A stretch of 25,420 nucleotides of DNA from an uncultured Rikenellaceae bacterium (lineage in GTDB: Bacteria > Bacteroidota > Bacteroidia > Bacteroidales > Rikenellaceae), in the NCBI GenBank assembly GCA_910588925.1, contig CAJURV010000026.1, positions 1 to 25,420 on the forward strand, given 5' to 3'. Below are positions 6,419 through 14,282 of the stretch, piece by piece. Made by a program: the position numbers and the translations under genes. A model generated the notes under the pieces. It was not told the origin of the DNA and did no database searches. It saw only the letters and a program-made list of their open reading frames with translations. Each line of letters opens with the position of its first letter. Position 1 is the stretch's first letter.

Positions 6419-7594
6419 TCACCCATTCTGACGATCGGCCCCACTCTTTTTCCTGCGGCCTTTCCCGGCACTTTTCCTGCCCCTCTTACCAGTGGACGCA
6501 TCGCCGTCGTCTTCCGGAGAATATTCATACTCCGATTGTACGTCTTCAATCTTTTCGGGCAACATACGTATCTCTTTTACCGAATAGTCTACCTCTCCCG
6601 AAAGCTCCGCCACATATCGGGCCACCCTGTCGCGCAACTTCAAGAAAGGTTCGGAACGACGATACTCCACCGAATCGGTAAGCACCTCCTCGGGAGCTCT
6701 GAGCGTGTTTTTATAATTGCTCAACTCATTGGCCAGAGTGATGCCCTCTCGGGAACTGTTGCGTATGGAATCGATGCTCATCTGTTTGAGCACCTCGCAC
6801 ACGGTATCGAGCACCACCGACACCACATTATCGAGCAATGTATGGCCGTGCATGTAAAGGAACACGTTATCCTCGCGCACACCGCGCCTGCGCAGCCTCG
6901 GCTCGAATTTACGCACCGCGTCCTTGAACCGGTGATACTTATCTTCGAGATATTTCAGCTTACGCTCGCAATTACGATGCACCCAAGCGAGCGTATTGGC
7001 ACCGTTACCCTCTATATCCAAGAAATGGAGACTCACCGTATTGCGGAAATCGCTCAAGGGAAACATCTTCACCTTTCCCGAATATGCGGAATAGACATAC
7101 CACAGAAACAGATCGTACACGGCGCGCGAATAACCGACCATAAAGGCCTCGAAGTCGAATATGAACATGTCGTTTTTCGTGGCGCGCACGCATGCCGACC
7201 GGAGAGCCGGAGGATAGCAGAAATAGTTCTCTATGGCATATACGTACGTCTGGAAGATATATTTATTGCTGTTGATAGCTTGAGACTGGGCGTTGGAATT
7301 CTCGAACAGGTAGTCGAAATCGCTGTCCATGCAGAGGATCATATCGTCGCCGCACCCGTCTACCATTGAGAGAAGCACCTTTTTGCCTTTGGCGAGATCG
7401 TCGCGGGATGGCACATTCACCTCGAACCGCAAAGCCTCGTTCTCGAACTCGGAGAGTACGCTACGCCAAAAAGCGATATCGTCGTAGCCCTCCACATAGA
7501 CATGGACCACACGCACGTCGCGACCGAGCCGACCGGCCATGGCTCGGGCCTTGGCCATATAGTCGGAATTGAGATTCTTTACCAATTTACTCAT
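6419..7594 (-). CDS. DUF4435 (TOPRIM-like) protein, partner of the adjacent ATPase
   Basis: The 391-residue product carries a DUF4435-like N-terminal domain. After a short helix, the strand VHVYVEGYDDIAFW holds the TOPRIM-type glutamate (Glu35), and ILCMDSDFD holds acidic residues Asp90, Asp92 and Asp94. Together they form the metal-binding site expected of a TOPRIM fold. A largely helical middle follows, then a charged, Lys/Arg-rich tail (last 30 residues). The start at 7594 (MSKLVKNL) is chosen because it lies 17 nt after the stop of the ATPase gene; a longer in-frame start at 7660 would overlap that gene. In PARIS (AriA/AriB), a DUF4435 protein is the nuclease effector released by an ABC-type ATPase. 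A nuclease role here is inferred from the motif and the pairing. It is larger than a typical AriB. Confidence 0.78.
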   Translation of the reverse strand: MSKLVKNLNSDYMAKARAMAGRLGRDVRVVHVYVEGYDDIAFWRSVLSEFENEALRFEVNVPSRDDLAKGKKVLLSMVDGCGDDMILCMDSDFDYLFENSNAQSQAINSNKYIFQTYVYAIENYFCYPPALRSACVRATKNDMFIFDFEAFMVGYSRAVYDLFLWYVYSAYSGKVKMFPLSDFRNTVSLHFLDIEGNGANTLAWVHRNCERKLKYLEDKYHRFKDAVRKFEPRLRRRGVREDNVFLYMHGHTLLDNVVSVVLDTVCEVLKQMSIDSIRNSSREGITLANELSNYKNTLRAPEEVLTDSVEYRRSEPFLKLRDRVARYVAELSGEVDYSVKEIRMLPEKIEDVQSEYEYSPEDDGDASTGKRGRKSAGKGRRKKSGADRQNG

Positions 7595-7611
7595 CGTTCC
7601 CGAAGCTCGTT

Positions 7612-8463
7612 TTATTCCGCGACTATCAGATCTGCCATATCGGACACTCTGTCTATCCATCCCTCCATTATCATGGCCGGAGAGTGGGTCGAGACTATCA
7701 ACTGCACGTTGGGGTTGAGGCTCATTATCGAACCTATCAGCTTCTTCTGCCAGTCGAAGTGGAGCGATATCTCAGGCTCGTCCATGATAAGCACGTAGGG
7801 TTTGAAATCCTGCGTGAGCACCGTAGTCAGTATTATTATCAACTGCTTTTCTCCCGAAGAGAGCTGGTAAGCCGACAATGTGGTGTGCCCGAACGTAAAG
7901 CTGATCTCGTCGCTTCCGCGCACTATGCGCTTGCCCGACTGACCGAGCAACGAATCGACTATATCGAAAAACCGCTCCTTGCCTTTCATCATCTCGCGGA
8001 CGCTTTGGCTGTCGCCGCCGTTCATCATTATGTCGAGCGCCTGTTTGCCTATACGGAGCTGATAACGTATGAACCGCTCGCACGCCACGTAGAGCTGCCA
8101 GTCGAGATCGGAACGGACACGATCGTCGGAGAGCTTCTGTAACGCCTCGAGCATCTTCAGCTTATTATCGAACGTGCTGACAATATCGACGTTGCATACC
8201 CTGCCGCCGACAGACGCCGGATCCGCCGAATCGACAACCGTTCCGTTGTCGAACGTAACCCTTATACGGTCGATAGGCTTGACGGGATTGGGTCTGTAAC
8301 CGCTGTCGCGCAACAGAACGGAAAGCGCCTGCAACAACGTGCTCTTACCGCTACCGTTGATGCCTGACAATATATTGACCCCGTGGCTGAGCTCCCACAC
8401 TATATTCTGACTACCGCGAAGACCGGTGACCTCTATCTGCTTTATGTAAGGCGACGAATCCAT
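7612..8463 (-). CDS. ABC/OLD-type AAA ATPase, partner of the DUF4435 protein
   Basis: The 283-residue ATPase has the full ABC-type motif set: Walker A GINGSGKST (34-42), signature LSSGEKQ (201-207), Walker B YVLIMDEPE (223-231) with catalytic Glu229, and H-loop STHSP (His260). The opening KQIEVTGLRG with NILSGINGSGKS is typical of RecF/OLD/AAA_15-21 ATPases. The insert between Walker A and the signature is short and lacks a long coiled coil. Starts at 8475 and 8568 are also in frame; 8463 was chosen because the ATPase fold begins immediately after it. The DUF4435 gene follows by 17 nt as a two-gene operon. Function is inferred from the pair: a sensor/regulator ATPase of a PARIS- or OLD-like defence module, or a less understood chromosomal homologue. 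Confidence 0.83.
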   Translation of the reverse strand: MDSSPYIKQIEVTGLRGSQNIVWELSHGVNILSGINGSGKSTLLQALSVLLRDSGYRPNPVKPIDRIRVTFDNGTVVDSADPASVGGRVCNVDIVSTFDNKLKMLEALQKLSDDRVRSDLDWQLYVACERFIRYQLRIGKQALDIMMNGGDSQSVREMMKGKERFFDIVDSLLGQSGKRIVRGSDEISFTFGHTTLSAYQLSSGEKQLIIILTTVLTQDFKPYVLIMDEPEISLHFDWQKKLIGSIMSLNPNVQLIVSTHSPAMIMEGWIDRVSDMADLIVAE

Positions 8464-8582
8464 TTCAACATCCATTAGAATATACGAAGACAACCGAGCC
8501 GAAGACAACGACGAACCCGTCCGGCATTGCCAAGACGGAACTTCCCGAAGCAAAAACGCATCTCGCATCGATTTATCCTATG

Positions 8583-8590
8583 CAAATATA
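8583..8590 (-). promoter_or_regulatory. -7 element for the ATPase/DUF4435 operon
   Basis: Read on the minus strand, 8590 to 8583 is TATATTTG, a perfect TAnnTTTG. A TTTG lies 25 bp upstream (8619-8616), slightly further than ideal. It would give an untranslated leader of about 110 nt to the start at 8463 and argues against the start at 8568, which would fall almost on the transcription start. Confidence 0.5.
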
Positions 8591-8670
8591 AATAATTTCC
8601 CGGAATGCACGGTGACAAACACTGCATAACGAACCTCATACCCAAAACCATCCGGTTACCCGCATACGAA

Positions 8671-8701
8671 AGACACCCGCCGGATGATCCGGCGGGTGTC
8701 T
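8671..8701 (-). terminator. hairpin terminator after the tRNA
   Basis: A perfect 14-bp inverted repeat (AGACACCCGCCGGA with a 3-nt TGA loop) lies directly downstream of the tRNA 3' end on the minus strand. On that strand it ends in TCTTTCG, so the T tract is short, but the stem is very strong. Confidence 0.75.
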
Positions 8702-8702
8702 G

Positions 8703-8777
8703 TGGGCCCAACAGGGCTTGAACCTGTGACCCCCTGATTATGAGTCAGGTGCTACTAACCAACTGAGCTATGGGCCC
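8703..8777 (-). tRNA. tRNA with CAU anticodon (Ile2 or elongator Met)
   Basis: The minus strand folds as a cloverleaf. The acceptor stem GGGCCCA/TGGGCCC is perfect, the D arm includes AGTTGGTTAG, the anticodon stem CCTGA/TCAGG has loop CTCATAA (anticodon CAT), and the T arm ACAGGTTCAAGCCCTGT is standard. CCA is not encoded. CAU may be elongator Met or, after lysidine modification by TilS, Ile reading AUA. C4-G69 and C5-G68 in the acceptor stem match the determinants of tRNA-Ile2 in E. coli, which leans toward Ile2, but this is not proof. The frequent AUA codons here would need such a tRNA. Confidence 0.93.
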
Positions 8778-8841
8778 TACGATTTTCTATCGTTAGTGGT
8801 GCAAAGATATGATTTTATCCATACACTTGCAAACATTATAT

Positions 8842-8849
8842 TAAATTTG
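8842..8849 (+). promoter_or_regulatory. -7 element of the HAD phosphatase gene
   Basis: TAAATTTG at 8842-8849 matches TAnnTTTG and lies 18 bp before the ATG at 8868, giving a very short leader. The -33 region is only weakly matched. It supports the start at 8868 rather than an upstream in-frame GTG at 8796 next to the tRNA. Confidence 0.5.
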
Positions 8850-8867
8850 TGGATAAAAATATTTCAC

Positions 8868-9521
8868 ATGAAACTAAAAGAAGCTGTTTCACAACAATTT
8901 GAGGCCGAAATAAAAAATATCGTTTTCGACTTGGGAGGGGTGTTGCTCGACATAGATGTATCGCGTACCTTGGCTGCCTTCGAGCGGTTAGATATAGACG
9001 GCTTCTCCGTAGACGACATAATATCGTGCCGCAAAGACATATTCTTCCGGTTGGAGACGGGGGCTCTATCCCCGGAAGGCTTCATGGCCGCCATAAGGGA
9101 GACATGGCCCGCATCACGTAATATTCCCGACAACGACATATGGCAGGCGTGGAACGCAGTGCTTCTCGACTTCGACATGTCGCGTTTCGATATGCTCGAC
9201 AGACTGAAAGACAACTACCGCATATTCCTACTGAGCAACACCAACCTGCCGCACCGCATCGAATATACCGGCCGTTTCGCCGCCCGAAGCGGAGGACGTC
9301 CGTTCGAGAGCTATTTCGAAAAATGCTACTACTCCGACGAGATGGGGCTACGCAAACCCGACCCTGCCATATTCAGAGAGGTAATGCACCGAAGCGGCCT
9401 CGTCCCGTCGCAGACGCTATTCATAGACGACAACGCCGACAACACTGCCGGAGCGAAAACTACGGGACTGAACGTCTTCCGCATTACGGAAGGCGTCGAG
9501 GTAACCGATCTGTTCGGATAG
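8868..9521 (+). CDS. HAD-superfamily (YihX-like, subfamily IA) phosphatase
   Basis: The 217-residue product has HAD motifs in order: nucleophile Asp21 in IVFDLGGVLLDID, Ser in LLSNTN (motif II), Lys in GLRKPDP (motif III) and the acidic pair in FIDDNADN (motif IV). A helical cap lies between motifs I and II. The motif I form DLGG, with Gly at the usual second Asp position, is that of YihX/epoxide-hydrolase-like HADs; E. coli YihX is an alpha-D-glucose-1-phosphate phosphatase. The substrate cannot be read from the sequence. It is a cytosolic single gene and converges on the MBOAT gene with only 8 nt between the stop codons and no terminator hairpin. Confidence 0.85.
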   Translation: MKLKEAVSQQFEAEIKNIVFDLGGVLLDIDVSRTLAAFERLDIDGFSVDDIISCRKDIFFRLETGALSPEGFMAAIRETWPASRNIPDNDIWQAWNAVLLDFDMSRFDMLDRLKDNYRIFLLSNTNLPHRIEYTGRFAARSGGRPFESYFEKCYYSDEMGLRKPDPAIFREVMHRSGLVPSQTLFIDDNADNTAGAKTTGLNVFRITEGVEVTDLFG

Positions 9522-9529
9522 GCAGGCTT

Positions 9530-11026
9530 TTAGAACTGGAAATAGATAAACGGCTGTATATCCCCGCTTTTGATCTGCATGACGAGCCATATCAACAACG
9601 ATATGACTACCGCCTGCAACACTATGGGCATGGAGGTGACTATACGTTTGGCGCGCGCTTCGAGACTATCGGGCATGAAATGGAGCGCATATCCCACAAG
9701 CATGAGTATCATTATGCCTTTGTAACCGGCAATGAACTGCGGGAGGATGGAGATATCGAAAGAGGTGAATATCTGAGAGAATATATCGCCCACCGTTTTC
9801 ATGTCTTCGGCGCGGAAAAATATCCAGCCCACGCACACCACATGAAACGTTATAAGCGTACCTATCAGCCTGCGCACGGGGCTTTTCATGTCTATGCCCT
9901 GTGCCTTGAACGACGGGAACATAGCCATCGCCACCTTATGCACGGCCAACGCCGTACCGTGTATGGCACCCCATATTACGAAGCGCAACGAGGCTCCGTG
10001 CCACAGCCCCCCCAACACCATAGTCACCATAAGGTTGAGGTATGTTCTTATCCTCCCTTTGCGATTGCCTCCCAAAGATATGTAGAGATAGTCTTTGAGC
10101 CATGACGACAGCGAGATGTGCCATCTGCGCCAGAACTCCGTTATGGTGGCCGACTTATATGGCGAATCGAAGTTCTTGTTGAAACGGAACCCGAGCAACA
10201 AGGCTATGCCTATGGCCATATCGGAGTAGCCAGAGAAGTCGCAATATATCTGAAGCGCATAACCGTAGACCCCGAAAAGATTCTCGAGACCGGTATAAAG
10301 GAGAGGGTCGTCGAAAACGCGGTCTACGAAGTTGATGCTTATGAAATCGGATATGACCGCCTTTTTGAACAGACCGCATATTATAAGGAACACCCCCTCC
10401 CCGAACATGGTACGCGACACGTTGAGCGGGTTGCGATATATCTGCGGGATGAAGTCGCGGGCTCTCACTATGGGGCCGGCCACCAACTGGGGGAAGAACG
10501 ATATGTAGAACAGATAGTCGATCCAACGGCGCACCGGACGGAGACGATGACGATATATGTCTATTATGTAACTGAGCGACTGGAACGTGAAGAACGATAT
10601 ACCGATGGGCAGGAATATGTCCTTGAACTGAATATGCCCTCCACGCAACACGTTCACCAGATCTATGAACATGTTGGTGTACTTGAAATAGGCGAGCATG
10701 CCGAGGTCGATAGCCAGACTCAGCGCCACTAACGCCTTACGTCTCGACACCGTCTGCGACACATATATGGCACGGCCTATAAGATAGTCGGAGGTAGCTA
10801 CCGATATGAGGAGCAGGAAATAGAAGCCGCTCGACTTGTAATAGAAGTAGAGCGAGAACAGCGTCACATATATTATGCGAGGCAACACCCGTCGCGCTGT
10901 GAAAGAATAGAACAGCGAGAAGGATGCGAACAAAAAGAGGAACAGCCCGCTACTGAATATCAACGGACTGTCAGCGTCATACGACAGCAACTCCCAGAGC
11001 TTGCCCATGTCAATCGACTGCAACAT
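9530..11026 (-). CDS. MBOAT-family membrane O-acyltransferase
   Basis: The 498-residue polytopic membrane protein has roughly ten hydrophobic segments. It carries MBOAT signatures: LPIGISFFTFQSLSYIIDIYR, the FFPQLVAGPI loop, EFWRRWHISLSSW (His303) and the catalytic LGGLWHG (His343), as in AlgI/DltB-type O-acyltransferases. These pass acyl, usually acetyl, groups across the membrane to polysaccharides or cell-wall polymers. The first ATG (11026) overlaps the end of the SGNH gene by 17 nt; an alternative ATG at 11008 starts just after it. Third gene of the aspS operon. The paired SGNH lipoprotein supports an envelope O-acylation role; the polymer modified is unknown. Confidence 0.92.
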   Translation of the reverse strand: MLQSIDMGKLWELLSYDADSPLIFSSGLFLFLFASFSLFYSFTARRVLPRIIYVTLFSLYFYYKSSGFYFLLLISVATSDYLIGRAIYVSQTVSRRKALVALSLAIDLGMLAYFKYTNMFIDLVNVLRGGHIQFKDIFLPIGISFFTFQSLSYIIDIYRHRLRPVRRWIDYLFYISFFPQLVAGPIVRARDFIPQIYRNPLNVSRTMFGEGVFLIICGLFKKAVISDFISINFVDRVFDDPLLYTGLENLFGVYGYALQIYCDFSGYSDMAIGIALLLGFRFNKNFDSPYKSATITEFWRRWHISLSSWLKDYLYISLGGNRKGRIRTYLNLMVTMVLGGLWHGASLRFVIWGAIHGTALAVHKVAMAMFPSFKAQGIDMKSPVRRLIGTLITFHVVCVGWIFFRAEDMKTVGDIFSQIFTSFDISILPQFIAGYKGIMILMLVGYALHFMPDSLEARAKRIVTSMPIVLQAVVISLLIWLVMQIKSGDIQPFIYFQF

Positions 11027-12341
11027 CCTCTCTCGCCGTTACGTTGTAATAACTGTTCATAAGCGCCTCGAACAACAACATGCCCTGCAGACGATACCCC
11101 TCCTCGGTGTAGTGAACCCTGTCCCGCGCCATGAGACCGGCCCTGTTCCAGGCCACCGCAGCCTTACCGCCGCCGCACACTGCGAACATATCCCAAAGGG
11201 CCATGCCGTTTTCGCGCGCGTATGCAGCTATCACATCGCGCGCCCGCACCGTATTGTCGTTGGGGACACTGCCGTTACGGGTGCGTCTGAAATTCTGCGC
11301 CGGAGTAGTGAGCATGAAAAGGGCGTCGGGATGCGCCTTTCTCAAAGAACTTAGCATGTCGTCTATCTGACGGTATAACATGTCGGCATTGAAACGCGAG
11401 GTGGACGACTCGTTCGTACCCATAGACACTATGACGAGCTCGGGACCGAGATCGGAGGTGCACAAGAGAGAACCCGCTATATTGGAGTAGTGCAGATAAC
11501 AGGCGCCGTTCACCCCTATGGAGTGGTACAGCACGCCGTCGCATCCGTTCTCGAGACTGAAACCCCAATACTCCGGAGTACCGAAATCGCCTGCCGCGGG
11601 GAAAAGCGTAACCGAGTCGGTAAGCTCCGTGAGGTCGATGCGTGAGAGCCACAGACGCGAGGTGTCGGGGCAACACATATCCACCGACAACTCCCGAGCG
11701 CACACCAAAGGAGGCGCCGAAGGAGAGTGATAGGCCGTCACGGAGTTGAAGCGATAGTCGGGACGCTCCTTGTTGTCGAATACGGATATGAAGATAGAGA
11801 AATCGTTACCGTCGGTGCGGACGGCCACACCTGTCATGCCCGGCATGAAAGAGGGCTCGCGATCGGTACATTTGGCCGACCTCCACTGGGCCGACGAAAC
11901 TATGGCGTAATCGGCGGGCTCATTGGTGCGGGCCAACCTTAGGGGAGCCACAAGACCTCTGCCCGCATTGCCGAAAACTGTCTGCATCATGGTGCGCACC
12001 TGTTGCACCAGTATGCCCGCCTGTATGTGCGAATCGCCTATATGCAAAACGGAAAGCACGTCGGGATCGTTGTCATGGCAATCGTCATCACACACACACT
12101 GCATGGACGTGTCTTTGGCTTCCAAACGCCGGAGATGATCGAAAAATGGCTCCAACAACGAGTCGGGGGCCTCTATCACGTTATTGTCACGCTCCAGAAA
12201 GCCGAACGACGAGAGGTACGCCGTATCCAACGCCACCTTCTCGCGTTCCGCGGATGGCGCCGCCGAAGCACCGCACCCCACCGACATGAGTACGTACGAC
12301 AGGGCGAGAAGAACCGATACGGATGACCACCCGAGCCTCAT
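11010..12341 (-). CDS. SGNH/GDSL-type esterase/acyltransferase lipoprotein
   Basis: The 443-residue product has a lipoprotein signal peptide ending SVGC (Cys23). It carries the SGNH catalytic blocks: block I HIGDSHIQ with Ser104, block III GTNE, and block V DRVHY with Asp407 and His410. The family includes esterases and the periplasmic transferases (AlgX/AlgJ-like, PatB-like) that work with MBOAT proteins. Its start codon overlaps the aspS stop in an ATGA, and its end overlaps the MBOAT start, so the three are translationally coupled. Inferred role: outer-leaflet or periplasmic acyl transfer to, or removal from, an envelope glycan. A Cys-rich stretch (QCVCDDDC, about residues 80-90) near the start of the mature part is unusual. 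Confidence 0.88.
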   Translation of the reverse strand: MRLGWSSVSVLLALSYVLMSVGCGASAAPSAEREKVALDTAYLSSFGFLERDNNVIEAPDSLLEPFFDHLRRLEAKDTSMQCVCDDDCHDNDPDVLSVLHIGDSHIQAGILVQQVRTMMQTVFGNAGRGLVAPLRLARTNEPADYAIVSSAQWRSAKCTDREPSFMPGMTGVAVRTDGNDFSIFISVFDNKERPDYRFNSVTAYHSPSAPPLVCARELSVDMCCPDTSRLWLSRIDLTELTDSVTLFPAAGDFGTPEYWGFSLENGCDGVLYHSIGVNGACYLHYSNIAGSLLCTSDLGPELVIVSMGTNESSTSRFNADMLYRQIDDMLSSLRKAHPDALFMLTTPAQNFRRTRNGSVPNDNTVRARDVIAAYARENGMALWDMFAVCGGGKAAVAWNRAGLMARDRVHYTEEGYRLQGMLLFEALMNSYYNVTAREDVAVD

Positions 12342-14083
12342 CGACGGAGCGATATCTGCAATTCTTTCAACTGCTCCTCCGCCACGGCAGAGGGTGAATC
12401 TATCATGGTATCGCGACCCGAGTTGTTCTTGGGGAACGCGATATAGTCGCGTATCGACTCGCTACCGCCGAAGAGAGAACACCAACGGTCGAGACCGAAA
12501 GCGATACCGCCGTGGGGAGGCGCACCGAACTTGAAAGCGTCTATCAGGAAGCCGAACTGCTCCTGCGCGCTCTCGGGAGTGAAACCGAGGGCATGAAACA
12601 TCTTGCGCTGCAGCTCCGTGTCGTGTATACGTATGGAGCCGCCGCCCACCTCCACGCCGTTGAGCACGAAGTCGTAAGCCTCGGCGCGCACCTTGCCCGG
12701 ATCGCTCTCGAGCAGATCGAAATCCTCCTTCTTGGGCGATGTGAACGGATGGTGCATGGCATAGAAACGGGCCGTTTCGTCGTCCCACTCCAAAAGCGGG
12801 AAGTCTACCACCCAAAGAGGCGAGTAGACGTCGGGGTTACGCAACCCCAACCTGTCGCCCATCTCGAGACGCAAAGCGCAAAGTGCGGGCAACATCTTCT
12901 TTTTCGCACCCGACAGTATCAGTATGAGGTCGCCTGTACGGGCGCCGCAACGCCCGGCTATGCGGGCGAGATCGTCCTGCGAATAGAACTTGTCGACGCT
13001 CGATTTGGGACCCTGCTCGTCCATTCGTATATAGACCATGCCGCCGGCTCCCACCTGCGGACGTTTCACAAAGGCGGTAAGCTCGTCCAACTGCTTGCGT
13101 GTGTAAGAAGCGCACCCCTCAACGCACAAGGCCCCTACGTACTCGGCCGAATCGAAGACTGCGAATCCGTTGCCTTTGACATCGGCCGTTATATCGTTTA
13201 TGAGCATTCCGAAACGGGTGTCGGGCTTGTCGCAACCGTAACGTTCCATAGCCTCGGCATAGCCCATGCGGGGGAAAGGATCGGTGAAATCGACACCCTT
13301 TACGCTACGGAACAACTCTTTGATAAGCCCCTCAAACGTATCGAGGATATCCTCGCGGTCTACGAACGACATCTCGCAGTCGACCTGCGTGAACTCGGGC
13401 TGACGGTCGGCCCTCAGGTCCTCGTCGCGGAAGCAACGCACTATCTGGAAGTAACGGTCGTAGCCGGCCACCATGAGCAACTGTTTGAATGTCTGCGGCG
13501 ACTGCGGCAAGGCGTAGAACTCGCCCGGATTCATGCGCGAGGGGACGATAAAGTCGCGCGCACCCTCCGGAGTCGATTTTATAAGATAAGGGGTCTCTAT
13601 CTCGAGGAAACCTTTGGAATCGAGATAACGGCGTATCTCGAACGCCATACGGTGACGCAGCTCCATATTGCGACGCAACGGAGCACGACGCAGGTCGAGA
13701 TAGCGGTAGCGCATGCGGAGCTCGTCGCCGCCGTCGCTCTGCTCCTCTATGGTGAAGGGGGGCGTCGCCGAAGCGTTAAGCACATCTATCTTCTCGAGCG
13801 ACACCTCTATATCGCCCGTCTCCATCTTGGGGTTTTTGGAGGCGCGTTCACGCACCGTGCCCGTAGCGGCTATCACGAACTCACGACCCAGCGAGGCCGC
13901 TTTTTCCCGTATCTCATCCGAAGATTTGTCGTCGGCCACCAACTGTGTGATGCCGTAACGGTCGCGTATGTCGATAAAGGTCATGGCGCCGAGAGTTCTC
14001 ACCTTCTGAACCCAACCGGACAGTATGACACGGTCGCCGGCATGCTCCGCACGGAGCTCCCCGCAGGTATGCGTTCTGTACAT
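12338..14083 (-). CDS. aspS: aspartyl-tRNA synthetase
   Basis: The 581-residue enzyme charges tRNA-Asp with aspartate. It has an N-terminal OB-fold anticodon-binding domain (about 1-110), a class II catalytic core with QSPQ (194-197) and motif 2 FRDED (218-222), a bacterial-type GAD insertion (about 280-410) and motif 3 GLDR (530-533). Length matches bacterial AspRS. Leu31 in the anticodon domain is the residue usually seen in discriminating, tRNA-Asp-only enzymes; His is usual there in non-discriminating ones, so strict specificity is inferred. First gene of an operon with the SGNH and MBOAT genes, which is an odd pairing functionally. Confidence 0.97.
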   Translation of the reverse strand: MYRTHTCGELRAEHAGDRVILSGWVQKVRTLGAMTFIDIRDRYGITQLVADDKSSDEIREKAASLGREFVIAATGTVRERASKNPKMETGDIEVSLEKIDVLNASATPPFTIEEQSDGGDELRMRYRYLDLRRAPLRRNMELRHRMAFEIRRYLDSKGFLEIETPYLIKSTPEGARDFIVPSRMNPGEFYALPQSPQTFKQLLMVAGYDRYFQIVRCFRDEDLRADRQPEFTQVDCEMSFVDREDILDTFEGLIKELFRSVKGVDFTDPFPRMGYAEAMERYGCDKPDTRFGMLINDITADVKGNGFAVFDSAEYVGALCVEGCASYTRKQLDELTAFVKRPQVGAGGMVYIRMDEQGPKSSVDKFYSQDDLARIAGRCGARTGDLILILSGAKKKMLPALCALRLEMGDRLGLRNPDVYSPLWVVDFPLLEWDDETARFYAMHHPFTSPKKEDFDLLESDPGKVRAEAYDFVLNGVEVGGGSIRIHDTELQRKMFHALGFTPESAQEQFGFLIDAFKFGAPPHGGIAFGLDRWCSLFGGSESIRDYIAFPKNNSGRDTMIDSPSAVAEEQLKELQISLRR

Positions 14084-14247
14084 AACGAAAATTTTTATTA
14101 TCTTTGACTTCGTCTTAGATACTGCGCCTCGACAAAAGCAAGTTTCATTTATTTTTTGTGTTTGGCTTATTCGTATCTTTATGGCGGCTCCGACATTTAT
14201 GCCGCCACAGAGCTCACAGTCTCTTCAGCCGGATAAAACCGGCTCTG

Positions 14248-14281
14248 CAAAATTAGTCAATTTTACTGAAAATACATCAAA
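14248..14281 (-). promoter_or_regulatory. candidate promoter of the aspS operon with a leader hairpin
   Basis: On the minus strand TTTG (14281-14278) and TAATTTTG (14255-14248) are spaced by 22 bp. Transcription would run through the inverted repeat AGCCGG/CCGGCT at 14227-14244 right at its start, then about 150 nt to the aspS ATG at 14083. The spacing is a little long, so confidence is modest. Confidence 0.4.
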
Positions 14282-14282
14282 A

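Noticed and set aside
8671..8701. The 14-bp perfect inverted repeat as an attachment site
   Set aside because: Its position just after the tRNA 3' end and its tight 3-nt loop fit a transcription terminator. No second copy was found in the window.
9140..10732. Two long + strand open frames (9140-10105 and 10118-10732) opposite the MBOAT gene
   Set aside because: They mirror the membrane protein on the other strand, are rich in Arg/His/Tyr/Glu as shadows usually are, and lack promoter or domain evidence.
12512..14107. Long open frame (531 codons) on the + strand opposite aspS
   Set aside because: It is antisense to an unmistakable aspartyl-tRNA synthetase, has no recognisable domain, and arises from the codon bias of the GC-rich minus-strand gene.
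14084..14282. T-box or other amino-acid riboswitch in the aspS leader
   Set aside because: Only a 6-bp hairpin is visible. There is no T-box core sequence and no antiterminator/terminator pair, and T-boxes are not typical of Bacteroidetes.
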